From Dioscorea cayenensis subsp. rotundata (taxonomy: Eukaryota; Streptophyta; Magnoliopsida; Dioscoreales; Dioscoreaceae): a stretch of DNA of 64,000 nt. Position numbers and translations under genes: made by a program. Below the pieces are notes generated by a model that had not been told where the DNA came from, did not search any database, and saw only the letters and a program-made list of their open reading frames with translations. Shown piece after piece: positions 12,124 to 23,183 of the stretch; position 1 is the stretch's first letter; each line of letters starts with the position of its first letter. Location: NCBI RefSeq assembly GCF_009730915.1, contig NC_052479.1:1612001-1676000 (forward strand), in the 5' to 3' direction.

Positions 12124-13749
12124 ATATTCCTTAATTAACTCTTCATAATCATCATGTTTATTTCATTCCCTAATTAATCATCTTAATTTCCAAGCTCATG
12201 ATATTAATCAATTGGAATTGATGAATGGATAATATCAAATATAGAAAATACATATATATGGGTCATATTCAATGTAAATTATTAATTTCTGAAGATTCCT
12301 ATTAACTCACAAAGAAGAAATGCAGGGAAAAAAAAGAATACTGAATTTATGATTTCTATCATATCATTAAAACCAACAGCATGTTATGTTTCTTGACAGT
12401 TTAATTAAATGCAAGCATCTTCACATTCATATCACATAATATCATCAATATGAGTAAAACTTAAAGAACAATCAAAACATTAAGAGTATTCTTCACAAAT
12501 AAAGGAATAATTATTGCTGTAAAGATTTAGAACTGGTGAACACTTGATGTAATTTACAATTTAAACACTTAATTTTAAGTACCAAATTTTTTTCCTAGAT
12601 AAGCAAACATCAAACACAAGCCATTTACTCCATCAAAAATCAAGGTTCTGGATTAAAACAAATCAAGAGAAAGATTAAAAAAAGTATTACATTTATGTCT
12701 TTTAAGCTATTGATCTCATGATTCTCATCATGCATTCACACTAATTTACCACCTAATCAATAAAATATGAACCATCAATTAATTTGCTAGATTATTATCA
12801 ATGAATGATAATATATGACTTATGTATATACTTCTACTTCATGTTATCATCATAAAGCTCATATTTTCTAGCTTATGAAAAATTCAAATCACAAACACAC
12901 ACATATTGCTGCGAAGACTCACTACCAACTCTTTTTCATCTTTCTTTTCATTTCTTGTAAACACTCACATCCAGTAATCCATTTGAGTATATATATATAT
13001 ATATATATAGAATCAAAACAAACATAATAAAAAATTATTCCAAAATTTCTCATATGAAAGAACCAAACTAGACAAGAATCTTATCAAAACCAAAGAAAAT
13101 TAATCATGCAGCTATGTTTGCATATCAAAACCAAACATCATTAGAATCATCTTCAAATCAAGAGCTTAAACAAAAACCAACATATTCCTGAAACAATAGC
13201 AAAGTAAATCATGGTAGAGAAGAACATACTTGAAGTAAGAGGTATCAATAAGAAGAATTGAAGTCCAAGGTCCCTTAAAACCAGACCGATCTTGATGACA
13301 CCTTCCCTGCAAGATTATAAATTCCATAATGAACAATATCCAAGGAAATGAAGGAGATAATAGTGAATGAAAACAAGATGTTGGGATCAAAGCTTGCAAG
13401 TGTATGATGAGGCAGAAGAGGCCGTTGACCTTTCCGTTCTCCTCTGACCGAATCTGTGCGGTTTTCACAGAGTGAGAGAGATCGAAGATGGGAGTTCGGC
13501 GATGCTTGGAAGTTTGGAGAAGTTCAGGAGTTGGTGAAATTCAGAATCAATGGTATTAACCTAGGGGCATATAGGTCTTTTCCATATCCAGGATTGGGCA
13601 ATCCGCCCAATTGCATGGTGATTGAGACTCACTCACATGGGTGAGTCTCACTCCCTCCACAATCCCCCCTCACTCCCATTGATGTACACCCAAACAAGGT
13701 ATTGCATCTAATTTCCCCTCACTCCCACTCCACTCTTGCCATCCAAACA
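12124..13749. other. Interior of the Harbinger element, no gene supported
   Basis: AT-rich sequence with an (AT)n run near 12991-13010. Short frames on both strands near 13166-13644 have no recognisable family. The Myb-like second ORF expected in a complete PIF/Harbinger element was not recognised. Confidence 0.4.
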
Positions 13750-14171
13750 CCCCCTAGTGTTGGCCAATTTGAAGATTTTCTTATATATAATAATGGTTTT
13801 CAGCCGAGTTTAATAATTTTTCTTTCGCTTTTTATAGCTATAATGACTAAAGAAAATGAAAAATAACCTCCATCCTGTTGGTTATACGTCCATGTCTAGC
13901 CTGATAAATAATCAAAAGTGCAAGAAAGATTTGTGCAAAGAGACCAAAGTAAATTAGAGACATAGAGGGAAGAAGACAATATTAATTAGGGTTTTTCAAT
14001 TAGAGTACAAAATGAAGAGTATATATAAAGCCAATCCACATGGCCACAGATCAGAGCAAGATGTTACTAGATCGGACGGTGGGCGATTGAAGAAGTGATG
14101 GAAACTCTGTTTAATATCAGCCGATGGATTGAACTTAAGTCATAGGGTCCACTTCATCTTTTAATCACAGC

Positions 14172-14654
14172 TAGTGGTGTCAAACGGGCCGTGGCACGAG
14201 TTGGGCCGTGCTTGGCCCAAGCACGGTGCTACAGATCGCGTGCTTTGCTGCACGGGCCGCATACCCCCGTCTGTCGAGGCTAGAGGGTTTCTGCGCCCAT
14301 GGCACCGACACGCCAAATGTAAGTTTTTCTTTTTAAAAAAATTTTTGGTATATTTTTTTGTTTTTTTAGTCGATAAAGAGCTTTTTAGTTTACATGTTTT
14401 TGAATTTTTAGTATATATTTTTATATTTTTAGCAATTTTAGAGTATTTTTTTATATTTTTCGGGGTTTAAAAATAAAAAAATATAAATATAATATAACCG
14501 CAGGCTACGTGTTGGAGCCGACTCGGCTGGGTCAGTGGCCCGTGCCGATCCGGCATGATTTCTGGGAGAGCGGGCGTCTGGCCCGACACGCATAGTGCAT
14601 GGGCCGTGTGGGCCCGGGCCATGCCGGGCCAGGCCGGCCAGTTTGACACCACTA
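14172..14654. mobile_element. hAT-type MITE with a perfect 8-bp target duplication
   Basis: The left end reads TAGTGGTGTCAAACGGGCC and the right end is its near reverse complement (GGCCAGTTTGACACCACTA). The exact 8-bp duplication ATCACAGC lies at 14164-14171 and 14655-14662. The ends are GC-rich and the centre is T-rich. 483 bp, non-coding. The 8-bp target and TA(G)-type ends are typical of hAT. Confidence 0.92.
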
Positions 14655-14662
14655 ATCACAGC

Positions 14663-15033
14663 CATTGGTTTGTAATAAAAGAGAATTGCTTGTAAAGAAA
14701 CAGTTAGTTTTTGGTTGTTAATGAGATTTCTCTCTTTCCTCTCTTCTCTTTCGTTTCTCTGGTTCTTGCTCTTCTTCCTTTTCCTTTGGTTCTTTCTTAC
14801 ATGTTTTCCAGAAACTCCATAACACATTATTTCTTATATCGTTACTTAAAATATAAATTATGAATTTTTGTATTCATTGTTTGTACGAATTTTATCAATT
14901 TTAATATTAATTTTATGTTTACAAATTGTGGGTTGTGTTTATAAACATTATGTACATCTGAATACTACAGTTGTGGATGCCAATTTTTAGTTGTATTTGT
15001 GAAATTTATGAGTAAAAATTTAATATTTATTGT
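14663..15033. other. Intergenic DNA, nothing recognised
   Basis: AT-rich, with no gene-like frame and no clear repeat. Confidence 0.4.
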
Positions 15034-15399
15034 ATTTAAGGTTGCGTCAGAAACCTATTGAATGTATAGGGGTTTATTCATATAGCGATGGATATAATAA
15101 AATGACTTTATAGCCATGGATATAAGCCTTATTGGGGCAGATAGGCAGATATTTTCACAGCTATAGCCCACTTTTCTTATAGTGTTATAACAATTGAAAA
15201 ATATATTTGCTTAAGTTTTCAAATAATAAAACATTACGAGCACATTTAAACAAGCCAACAATTTTATCATAAAAAGTTAAAAAAAAAAAAACATGGTCAA
15301 ACCAACCACATATCAATGCATATGTAGTATGCCGATCACTTCAGAGAAAAAAAAAACCCAAATATGTTTGACCGAAGACAATCTTCTTGACTTTCAAGC
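15034..15399. repeat. 3' flank of LOR-2, duplicate of the LOR-1 flank
   Basis: Matches 6273-6952 with several deletions. The first bases (tatttaaggttgcgtca) continue directly from unrelated sequence here, whereas beside LOR-1 they follow a Copia LTR. Confidence 0.7.
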
Positions 15400-16175
15400 T
15401 CATGAAGATGCTGCTTGCAAAACTTGAGAGATTGCATCTATAACAACAATGAGTGAGACAATAAAGGCATGGTCTGTGTGTGGATTGATGTTCACCACAA
15501 ATGCATGTTTGTCCCATGGCAAATTCACAAATTTATGTTCCTTCCTCATCTGCATGCATTGAATTCCTATAAACATTTATTTGTCTACGTACCTAAAAAC
15601 TGCATGCATGGATGCAAGCATAATTATAAATATATATACCTGAGCAACAACAATGGACGTATCTCCCTTGTAAATCTTGATTGATCTCTTTTTATACCCT
15701 CCTTTTATCTTAAAATCATACTTATTCTCTATGGTCTTATTAGCAACAAGATTTACTCGCCACTCTGCATTGAACCCAAATGATGAGCTCCTCTTCAACT
15801 TGAACAACAGATCTCTTTTCTTCTTGCTAGCACCTCTGAATACTTGCCACCGATCATGACAACGCCAACTCTTTAACCCTCACATATATAGAGAGAAATA
15901 AATTTCAAAAAAGTCATGAAAAGGTGATGATAATTGAGATATATAACATGTACCTTTTTTCTTTTTATGGAAATGAGAGGGCTTGTAGAGTTTGCATCAA
16001 CTAAGAACCACCTGTTATTCTCGGAAGAGCCATCAAACCAGAAGAGGGGCTTGCAGTTAACGTCGGTGACGGAGAGCTCACCATGCCTCACTCCGGCGAT
16101 GGTTTTAGTGAAAACAAGATCTGTTGGGTAAAGAAGACAGTATTGTGGTCCTATGATGGGATTGTAACATTCCAT
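15400..16175 (-). CDS. LOR: LURP-one-related protein, three exons, with a 17-codon deletion (LOR-2)
   Basis: Closest paralogue of LOR-1. Exons are 15954-16175 (74 codons), 15640-15870 (77 codons) and 15400-15549 (49 codons plus stop), giving 200 residues. The splice sites are at the same positions and phase as in LOR-1. Exon 1 starts MECYNPIIGPQYC. Exon 2 retains WQVFRG and IYKGDTSIVVAQ. Exon 3 retains MRKEHKFVNLPWDKHAFVV and HAFIVSLIVVI but lacks 51 bp found in LOR-1. The missing segment is bounded in LOR-1 by direct repeats (ATAAC), so a slip or recombination deletion is likely. The loss is in frame and falls after the last core beta-strand, so the protein may still fold. A VNCKPLF variant replaces VNGKPLF in exon 1. 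Confidence 0.85.
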
Positions 16176-17074
16176 GTTTGGAGATATTAATGGCTCTTGA
16201 TGTTGTGAAACTTAGTTTGTGATTTTCTTTGGTTGAGCATGAGCTGTTAGTTATATCATTCCTGTAGCTCGTTGACACCAGCAGTTTACCATTTGATTTA
16301 ATGCAAAGTTTGGACCAGAACCTAACAAAATTGGACATTTTTTAAACTGAACCAAATTATAGTTTAATATGATCAATTTTGATCTGTTTAAGATAATAAC
16401 AAAATTAATTCTACTTGAAAAGCAAAAGATGAAGTGTCCATAGTTACATCTCAAGTTAATTTCAATAGGAATTCATCTTACTGGAGTAGTAAAACCCCAG
16501 CCAAGCTACAAATTTCTTTTTTTTTTTTTCTTATTCAATTGATTGGACTTACATTTTAATTAGTTTCCCTCAACAGTGATCTGACTGGGTCAAGATAAGT
16601 ACTTCAGAGAAGAACTTGAATAATTCACTTTCAAAAGCTTGAGTGTTTGACCAGGTTAGTAATATATATATATATATATATAGTAGTATTCGTTTTTGAG
16701 AACATCTGCATGCGGATGATGTATGATTTGTGCTTAGTCTATAATTTAAATAATATAATATGATATAATTAGTAGATATGAGAGAAGCATGTTTGAGAGA
16801 ATGCATTATGATTTCCATTTGATTGTAACTCGTGGGAGTAGTTGCCGATAAATATGATAAACAAATATATGATAGAGTTGAAGTTGAGAGCAAACCACAA
16901 ACGATGTTCTTGCCGTCTCATTCCTCTAATTAAAATTAGTTCTTAATTAAATATTTGAAATATTATACACCTAAAATTGAGTAATTATCTTTAATTACAC
17001 ACAAGATCACCGTTGCTTCCGATGTCCCTCCAACTGCAGCAGCCCTATTCCCACTTGGTATTTTTGTTACAATT
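16176..17074. other. Upstream flank of LOR-2, no gene seen
   Basis: A TTGAC core lies at 16272-16276 but is followed by A, so it is not a full W-box. An (AT)n run lies near 16664-16681. Short frames here have no recognisable family. Confidence 0.4.
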
Positions 17075-17117
17075 TTAGTTATACCTTTTTGAGTGCATTT
17101 TTTTTAATGAATGCAGG

Positions 17118-17293
17118 CAATTAATGAAGGCAAAATCTATGTTTAGATTGATAATCATCCTTGATGCATATGATGTTGGATCTGTATGCATCTGGAAAAC
17201 TTTGCTCCTCCTCACTCTAAACAACAGATCATTCTTTTTTGTGCTATCACCTCTGAATACTTGCCACTCCTCATGTAGACTCCACGCCTTCAT
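17118..17293 (-). pseudogene. LOR: LOR pseudogene: exon 2 start fused to an exon 3 fragment
   Basis: The minus-strand frame begins with SLHEEWQVFRGDSTKKNDLL, the start of LOR exon 2. It continues FRVRRSKVFQMHT and then changes abruptly to ASRMIINLNIDFAFINCL, which matches the middle of exon 3 (compare MTISSNIDFAFVASL in LOR-6). A deletion therefore joined the two exons and removed the intron and the second half of exon 2. No exon 1 is visible nearby. It is closer to LOR-6 than to LOR-1 and LOR-2. Confidence 0.75.
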
Positions 17294-17797
17294 GTATATA
17301 TATATATATATAAGTATACATGCGAAAGATTAGAATCATGAGAGGATAAAAAGAAGAGATCATTGATTAGGGTATTGTTGTGAATTAATTCAATCACAAT
17401 TCAACTCAACGGATCGTTGAAGAATTTGTTGGTTATGATTGAAGAATTGAAGAGATGAAACTGAAACTGTCCTGGTGGTATAACATTTGATTTAAAGGGC
17501 ATTTGTGTCTTTTCAAGTGTTCAAAATACAGGTAAATTCCTTAGTAGATGGCTGGAAGAAAATGAATGGCTGTGATGGGTTTCATCAAGGGAAAATGAGT
17601 AAGTTCGAGGCAGATACTGAAGCAAAGGATTGAGAAGCAATGAACGGCTGAGATTTAATAATCACAGATATAGCCTTAGTTCAAGGCAAAGCAGTGGATT
17701 AGATGAAGAGCGGTGGAGTTGATCTGGTTCAGACGCGTGGGTTGTGACTAACCTGTTTCTTTTCAGTCACTGAAGTATTGTATAAAAGGCTGTTTTT

Positions 17798-17957
17798 TGT
17801 TAGAAGAAGGAAGAAGAAAGAGGCAGAGAAGAAGGTGATCAATTACTCATCTCATATATTACAACAAGTGATCATGGGGCTTCATATAGAAGCTAAATGT
17901 ACAGGTATACGTATGTATATATATACATACATCTAATATACATACACATATCTAACA
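17798..17957 (-). repeat. 3' LTR of Copia-2 (160 bp)
   Basis: Base-for-base identical to 23019-23178 by direct comparison. Adjoins the polypurine tract and lies next to the TTTTT target duplication. Confidence 0.95.
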
Positions 17958-17974
17958 CCCCCCCTCAAACTCAA
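17958..17974 (-). other. Polypurine tract of Copia-2
   Basis: The minus strand reads GAGTTTGAGGGGGGG directly before the 3' LTR, the plus-strand primer expected at this site. Confidence 0.8.
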
Positions 17975-18295
17975 GGCGGATCATGTGTCTTGAGTTTGGA
18001 CAACATAAATAGATGCTGATCACGAGTCTTGGCTTTAGTGAAGAAATCAACCACCTGAACCTCAGTAGGCAGATAATGAAGCGACACAGTATGAGCACGA
18101 ACATGACAACGAGTGAAGTGTGCATCGACACCAATGTGTTTGGTCACTCATGCTTGACCGGATCAGCAAAGCAATCGAAGGGCCTCGCATCGTCACAATG
18201 AGTAGGAATAGAAGAATGAATCGATACACCAAAATCCGCTAGAATGGAGCGAAGCCAAAGCACCTCCTGTCATCGTAGAAGCCAAAGCACGAACC

Positions 18296-18830
18296 TCACC
18301 TAGATCGACTTGGCAACGAGTCTGCATTGCTTAGTCTTCCAAACAACAAGGGAAGACCCAAGAAAGATACAGAGCTGCTGATGTGAGACTCTATCATCGT
18401 GGGAGCTGGCCCAAGTAGCATCGAATAGGCCTCGTGAGTCAAGAGTGGACTGGTGTGAGTAGAACAAACCACGCGAGACAGTGCCACGAAGATATCGCAG
18501 TACGCGAAGAAGATGTCCATAATGAATGTAGGTGGGAGCCGCAACAAACCGACCGAGAATGTGCACAGCATGAGAGATGTCGGGACGCGAATGACGAAGA
18601 TATACCAAGCTACCAACAAGATGCCGATAGCGAGTAGGATCCGGGTAAGGGAGTTCCATCGTAAGCACGAAGTCGCAAATGCAACTCCATCGATGTAGCG
18701 GCAAGATCGAGTATCGGTCAAGCCGAGCGAGCAAGAAGATCAAGAGTGTAACCGCCGAGATAATCGATAACCATCAAGATGAGATGTGATCTCGATACCC
18801 GTAAAAATAACGAAGCGGACCTAGACTCAG
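18296..18830 (-). pseudogene. Copia-2 RNase H / connection domain, frameshifted
   Basis: One minus frame reads PDPTRYRHLVGSLVYL, RPDISHAVHIL and IHYGHLLRVLRYLRGTVSRG, then LGSSLVVWKTKQ. These are the RT-RNase H linker and the start of RNase H in plant Copia elements. The expected TEAEY segment is lost. Several short stretches are garbled compared with the family. Confidence 0.85.
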
Positions 18831-19740
18831 CCATCAAGAAGGTCTCACACAATTTCGCTTCACAAAAGTGATATGAGCGTAATCATCACCAAGAAGAATC
18901 ATATCATCCACATACGTAAGAAGAATGGTCCGACCACGAGGTGAAGAATGAATAAAGACCGCCGGATCATGGATGCTCAAGTAAATCCAAGCAGACCTCA
19001 ACAATCAGACTCGATCTCTCAAACCAGCACGCAGGAGCCCGCTTGAGACCATAGAGAGCACAGTCAAGACGACAAAATGATCCCGGGAGGCACCCGAAGA
19101 CCGTGGGAGGAGGAGTCATGTAGACCTCCTCTTTCGGTCCCCATGAAGAAAGGCGTTCTTCACATCAGTCGATGAAGAACCCACCGACGAACAATGCGAC
19201 AAAGCAACTAATGTACGAAACAGAGTGCATGTGGGCCACAGGGCAAAAAGTCTCCCTCATAGTCACGACCATACTCTTTAGCCGAAAACCGCTGAGCAAC
19301 AAGACGCGCTTTTATAGCGCCCGAGAGATCCATCGAACGGGTCTTCACCCGATAAATCCAACGACAAGTAATGGGAATGGCATGAGCGGTGGGAGAGGGA
19401 CAATATCCCATGTGTGAGTCCGAGACAAGGCGCAAGCTCCCGCTCATGGCGGTTCGCCACTCGAGAGATCGAACCGCCTCCCCTGTATGTACCTAGCTCA
19501 ATGACATCTGAGATACTAGTGCTAGAAGAAGCATAACGACGTGTGGATGTAAAGTGGAGAGATCTCAGTAAAAGAGTAAGGAGGGAGGATACCTCGTGAG
19601 CTCGGATCGATAGTAGGGGAGGCGCCGAGAGGACCCGCAGACCGGGTGGAGTCACAAAGGATCTCGACGATGGTAAAGTAAACGAACCGGTGGGTGAGCG
19701 GGAGGGAGTGAAGAAGAAGTGGTAGACACAAAGCAGAGAC
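18831..19740 (-). pseudogene. Copia-2 reverse transcriptase, heavily frameshifted
   Basis: Short minus-strand blocks in alternating frames match plant Copia RT, for example TCRWIYRVKTRS (a K-W-I-Y-K-type block), IKARLVAQRFS and DYEGDFLP (for the YEDTFSP-type block). No single frame spans more than about 40 matching residues, so the enzyme is not made. Confidence 0.65.
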
Positions 19741-20829
19741 TCAATGAGATAGTGGAGAATGAGGGTCAAGAGAGGAGTGACTAAGAAGCTCTGGAGAAGT
19801 GAGGAGAGGAGGAGACGAAGGTATTGGGGAAGTATCTGCAGGAGAAAAGGCAGGGAAAAGAAAAGAGAGAGGAACCAAGGGAGAGGGAGACTCAGTAGAA
19901 GAAGGAGGAGTATAGAAGAGGTTAGCTTCATCAAATGTGACATCTCGAGAGATACGAATACGACGGGTAGCAGGATCATAGCAACGATAACCCTTATGCT
20001 CAAGGCTATATCCCAGAAAAACACAAGAGACAGATTGGGTGGTGAGTTTGGTCCGTTCTCGAGGTGAGAGCAAAACAAAACAACGACAACCAAAAACACG
20101 AAGATGATCATAGCGAGGAGGTGTGCCATGAAGACACTCTCCCGGCCGCGATCATGGAGATGAGAGGAATGATGGAGGTTAATTAGATAAATGACTGCAT
20201 CGACAAGACGCCCTCAAAAAGTGAGGAGGAAGAAAATGCACCAAGGAGAAGAAAGCACGAGCCGCCTCTAAGATACGACGATGCTTTATGCTTCGCTACC
20301 CCATTCCGAGGATGAGCCCCAGACAAGATAATCGAGGCAAGGTGCCTCGGAGGACAAAAAGCACGAAAAGCCCCGAGAAATGTATTCACCACTCGAATCG
20401 GGATCGAAAAGATCTTGACCGAGGCAACAAACCGGGTGTGAACCATGGCTATAAAAGATCGATAAATAGACAATAACTGACCACGATTATTCATAAAGTA
20501 GATCCAAGTAAAGCGAGTGTAGTCATCAATAAAAATAACATAGTAGCGGTTACCTCCTTTAGAAACAAAAGGAGCGGGACCCCAAACATCAGAATGAATA
20601 AGATCAAAAGGAGCAGTAGTCTGAGATACACTCATAGGATAAGGAAGTCAAGCCGCTTTACCAAGTTTACAAACCAAGATGCATAACATCGTGAGGAAGG
20701 AGAGACATGACTCCTAGGACGCCCTGCATCGTAATAAGAGACGATGTGATGAGAGTGACACAAATGACCGAGACGATGATGCCACGATGATGATGGGATA
20801 AAACTAGCAAAGATGACAGTGATGAACAT
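19741..20829 (-). pseudogene. Copia-2 GAG-pre-integrase and integrase core, frameshifted
   Basis: The 20183-20635 frame contains FDLIHSDVWGPAPFVSKGG then YYVIFIDDYTRFTWIYFM, the start of the rve integrase core with its catalytic Asp regions. The 20632-20829 frame has WHHRLGHL, the pre-integrase zinc-binding block. The 19741-20073 frame has [18 protein letters not shown] and ISRDVTFDE, the Copia integrase C-terminal block. The second catalytic Asp and the Glu region fall in broken sequence. Confidence 0.85.
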
Positions 20830-21277
20830 CCTTAGCGGAAGATGATAGATGTAAGAGTATCTAACACATAGACTCCATCATGGCTCGGCCAGCCCCAATC
20901 ACCTTCCCACCGCGATCCCGCACACCACATGAGGTACAAAGTCAAAAAATAACCCGATGACCCATAATCGTGAAGTCGACTAACGATATAAGGTTCATGG
21001 ATAAACGAGGAACATGAGATACAGAGGGAATAGAGAAGAAAGTAGAAGAAAAATGGCCAAGAGATGAAATAGGAAGAAAGCAGGCCATCAACAAGACGAA
21101 CACGGTAATATGTAATGGTGGACGAGAATGATGAAGATAAGTGGCATCGTGGAGTCATGTGAAGAGAAGCACCCGTAATCAAGAAGCCATAGAGGATGTG
21201 AACTACCGGGAGCGTAGGTGGAACCTCGAAACTGACTGCGATGACCAAGTGGGATCCGCGAGGTGAGATCACTGAAA

Positions 21278-22349
21278 TCAGCGAAACATCGCCAACAATC
21301 GATGATCCACAGGGAGATAGAGACGGGAGAAGATGATGGAGCCGAGATGGTGGAGCGAGAGAGCCCCCAATGTAATGAACTCATGGTTGGAGTGAGGCAG
21401 TGATAGAAGAGGTGGTGAAGGAACAATACGGGAAGTCTCACGCCGCTTCACGACACTCACGCTCAAGATGACCAAACATGCTACAAGAGCGACAAAACCA
21501 TACGCGTTTCGCCGTGTAGAAGAAGAAGACCGAGATGAGACAGAAGGTGCCGGGGGTCGAGTAGATGAAAACGAAGAGACAGGAGGAAGGCGAGGGGCAG
21601 CAAGAGCACTACCACCCCCTGTAATAGAAGCCCGGAGACGGGTTTCCTCAGCACGAACAAAAAGTGAAGGCATCATCCAAAGAGTAGACCGAGGGGGGCA
21701 TGCAGAATCGAGCCCGAGTTTGCTCAAACTCGTGACGACGGCGCATAATGAACTTCATACATACGCCGTGGTCCCATCATGACTACGGCGACGTAGAGCA
21801 AGATTCGTAACAAGTAAGGATCCGGGCAAAGATGAGCAAAGCACAATAAGGGAGGAGTCGAGCATCAACTCGACGCCATAATGCACAATACCGACTATAG
21901 AATCTGGTCGACAGATCCTCACTCCCATCAAGACTAGAGAGAGTCCGTATAGGTGTAAAGTTGCTACCGATCGGAACCACAGAAGCGACGCTCAAGATAA
22001 TCCCACATCTCTCGAGCAAGCGAAGGTCAACAACTCGAGTACGTAATATCAAGAGCGACCGCTTGACGATTATCATCTTAGTCGAGAATCGCTGCCAGCC
22101 CCATTTCTCAAACCGCCAAAGGCCGTGAGAAGGACGTAGAGGCCTTGGTGGAAGGAATGGTGTCGTGAATAGAAGAAGCGTATGAGCAAGATTAGTACCG
22201 CTAACGTGACTGAAGAACACGAATGCCATCGAGATTCGCTTGAGAGTGAGCCGCCATGCAATGTAGTTGGTGCCATCAAGTACAACATCCCGAATGATGG
22301 AGATTATGATGACGATATCGGATAGCACCCCAATCGAATCCATAGCCAT
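21278..22349 (-). pseudogene. Copia-2 gag, frameshifted
   Basis: The N-terminal frame starting at 22349 contains VVLDGTNYIAWRLTL, the conserved gag start of this Copia lineage. Similarity then breaks between frames. No intact zinc knuckle was found. Confidence 0.65.
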
Positions 22350-22365
22350 CCATATTTAATTATAG

Positions 22366-22414
<49 letters not shown>

Positions 22415-23007
22415 CACATGTGCATGCGATGACAATCAAATCAATGTGGTTGCTTTTGAGGACAGAGGGCTTCTTTGAGCTTGGCATCATATGTTTGGAA
22501 AAGGCACAAAGCCTTGATTCAAGGAAATGGAAAATGGAGGGCCAGTGAGCTGGGGTCAAGGGCGAGGTGGGTGGTCGATGCGAGGGAGCCGGGGCCGCGG
22601 GTCAGGGCCGGACTGGCGAGGCTGGGGCAAAGTGCGAGGGCTGGGGAGCTGGGCGAGGGCGGGACTGCACGAGCGAGTGGGGCCGGGCGGCGAGGCTGGG
22701 GCTGGGCACGAGCCGAGGGCTAGGCAAAAGTCGGGCGGGCCGGGCGCGAGCTGGGGTCAGGGGGGGGAGCCGGGCGCAGCTGGGGCGGGGCGAGGCGCGT
22801 GCAGGGGCTCGAAAGGCTGGGAGAGGCGCAGCGTTAGTGAGGGACGGGCGCAGCGCAGTGATGGTTAGCGTAAGCTTTTCTCTGTATGAATGAGGGAAGA
22901 AAGTAAGAGGTGTAAGAAAAGGGGGAAGAAGAAAGAACTGGCCGGAGAGATGATCGGAGAGATGACCGGAGAGGTGGCCGAAGAAGATGGCCGGGGAAGA
23001 AAACCTA
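22350..23007 (-). other. Copia-2 leader with a (TAA)n tract and a G-rich block
   Basis: Lies between gag and the primer site. It holds a TAA/ATA run (about 22368-22413) and a strongly GC-rich, G-skewed block on the plus strand (22540-22860) full of 'ggggc' and 'gggcg' words. Open frames through the G-rich block are low-complexity and are not accepted as genes. Confidence 0.6.
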
Positions 23008-23018
23008 GTCTGATACCA
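23008..23018 (-). other. Primer binding site of Copia-2
   Basis: The minus strand reads TGGTATCAGAC directly after the 5' LTR end, a match for the tRNA-iMet 3' end. Confidence 0.85.
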
Positions 23019-23178
23019 TGTTAGAAGAAGGAAGAAGAAAGAGGCAGAGAAGAAGGTGATCAATTACTCATCTCATATATTACAACAAGTGATCATGGGG
23101 CTTCATATAGAAGCTAAATGTACAGGTATACGTATGTATATATATACATACATCTAATATACATACACATATCTAACA
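23019..23178 (-). repeat. 5' LTR of Copia-2 (160 bp)
   Basis: Identical to 17798-17957. Followed on the plus strand by the TTTTT target duplication. Confidence 0.95.
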
Positions 23179-23183
23179 TTTTT

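Larger units (their letters stand above)
10096..13754 (-). mobile_element. PIF/Harbinger-type DNA transposon, degenerate
   Basis: The termini are inverted repeats: GGGGGTGTTTAGATGCCAAG at 10096 and, at 13754 reversed, GGGGGTGTTTGGATGGCAAG. The similarity continues inward through 'agtggattg' words. The flank is TTA on the left and CTA on the right, a near match for the 3-bp Harbinger target. A transposase remnant on the minus strand (11785-12123) confirms the family. The 3.66-kb length fits an autonomous-size element that has lost most of its coding sequence. A separate inverted-repeat element is nested at 10298-10625. Confidence 0.82.
17798..23178 (-). mobile_element. Copia LTR retrotransposon, complete ends, broken frames (Copia-2)
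   Basis: Two identical 160-bp LTRs (17798-17957 and 23019-23178) begin TGTTAGAAG and end TATCTAACA. They are flanked by a TTTTT duplication at 17793-17797 and 23179-23183. On the minus strand the primer site (23008-23018), gag, integrase, reverse transcriptase and RNase H pieces follow in Copia order, ending at a polypurine tract (17958-17974). The element is 5.38 kb. Every domain is frameshifted or stopped. Identical LTRs with such damage is unusual (see findings). Confidence 0.93.

Noticed and set aside
13456-13644. 62-residue frame near the right end of the Harbinger element
   Set aside because: No family recognised and no support for splicing to the transposase remnant.
19759-20067. Arg-rich 102-residue frame
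   Set aside because: Antisense to the Copia-2 integrase region.
22475-22893. Gly/Arg/Ala-rich open frames
   Set aside because: Low-complexity translation of the G-rich Copia-2 leader, with no domain and several overlapping frames equally open.
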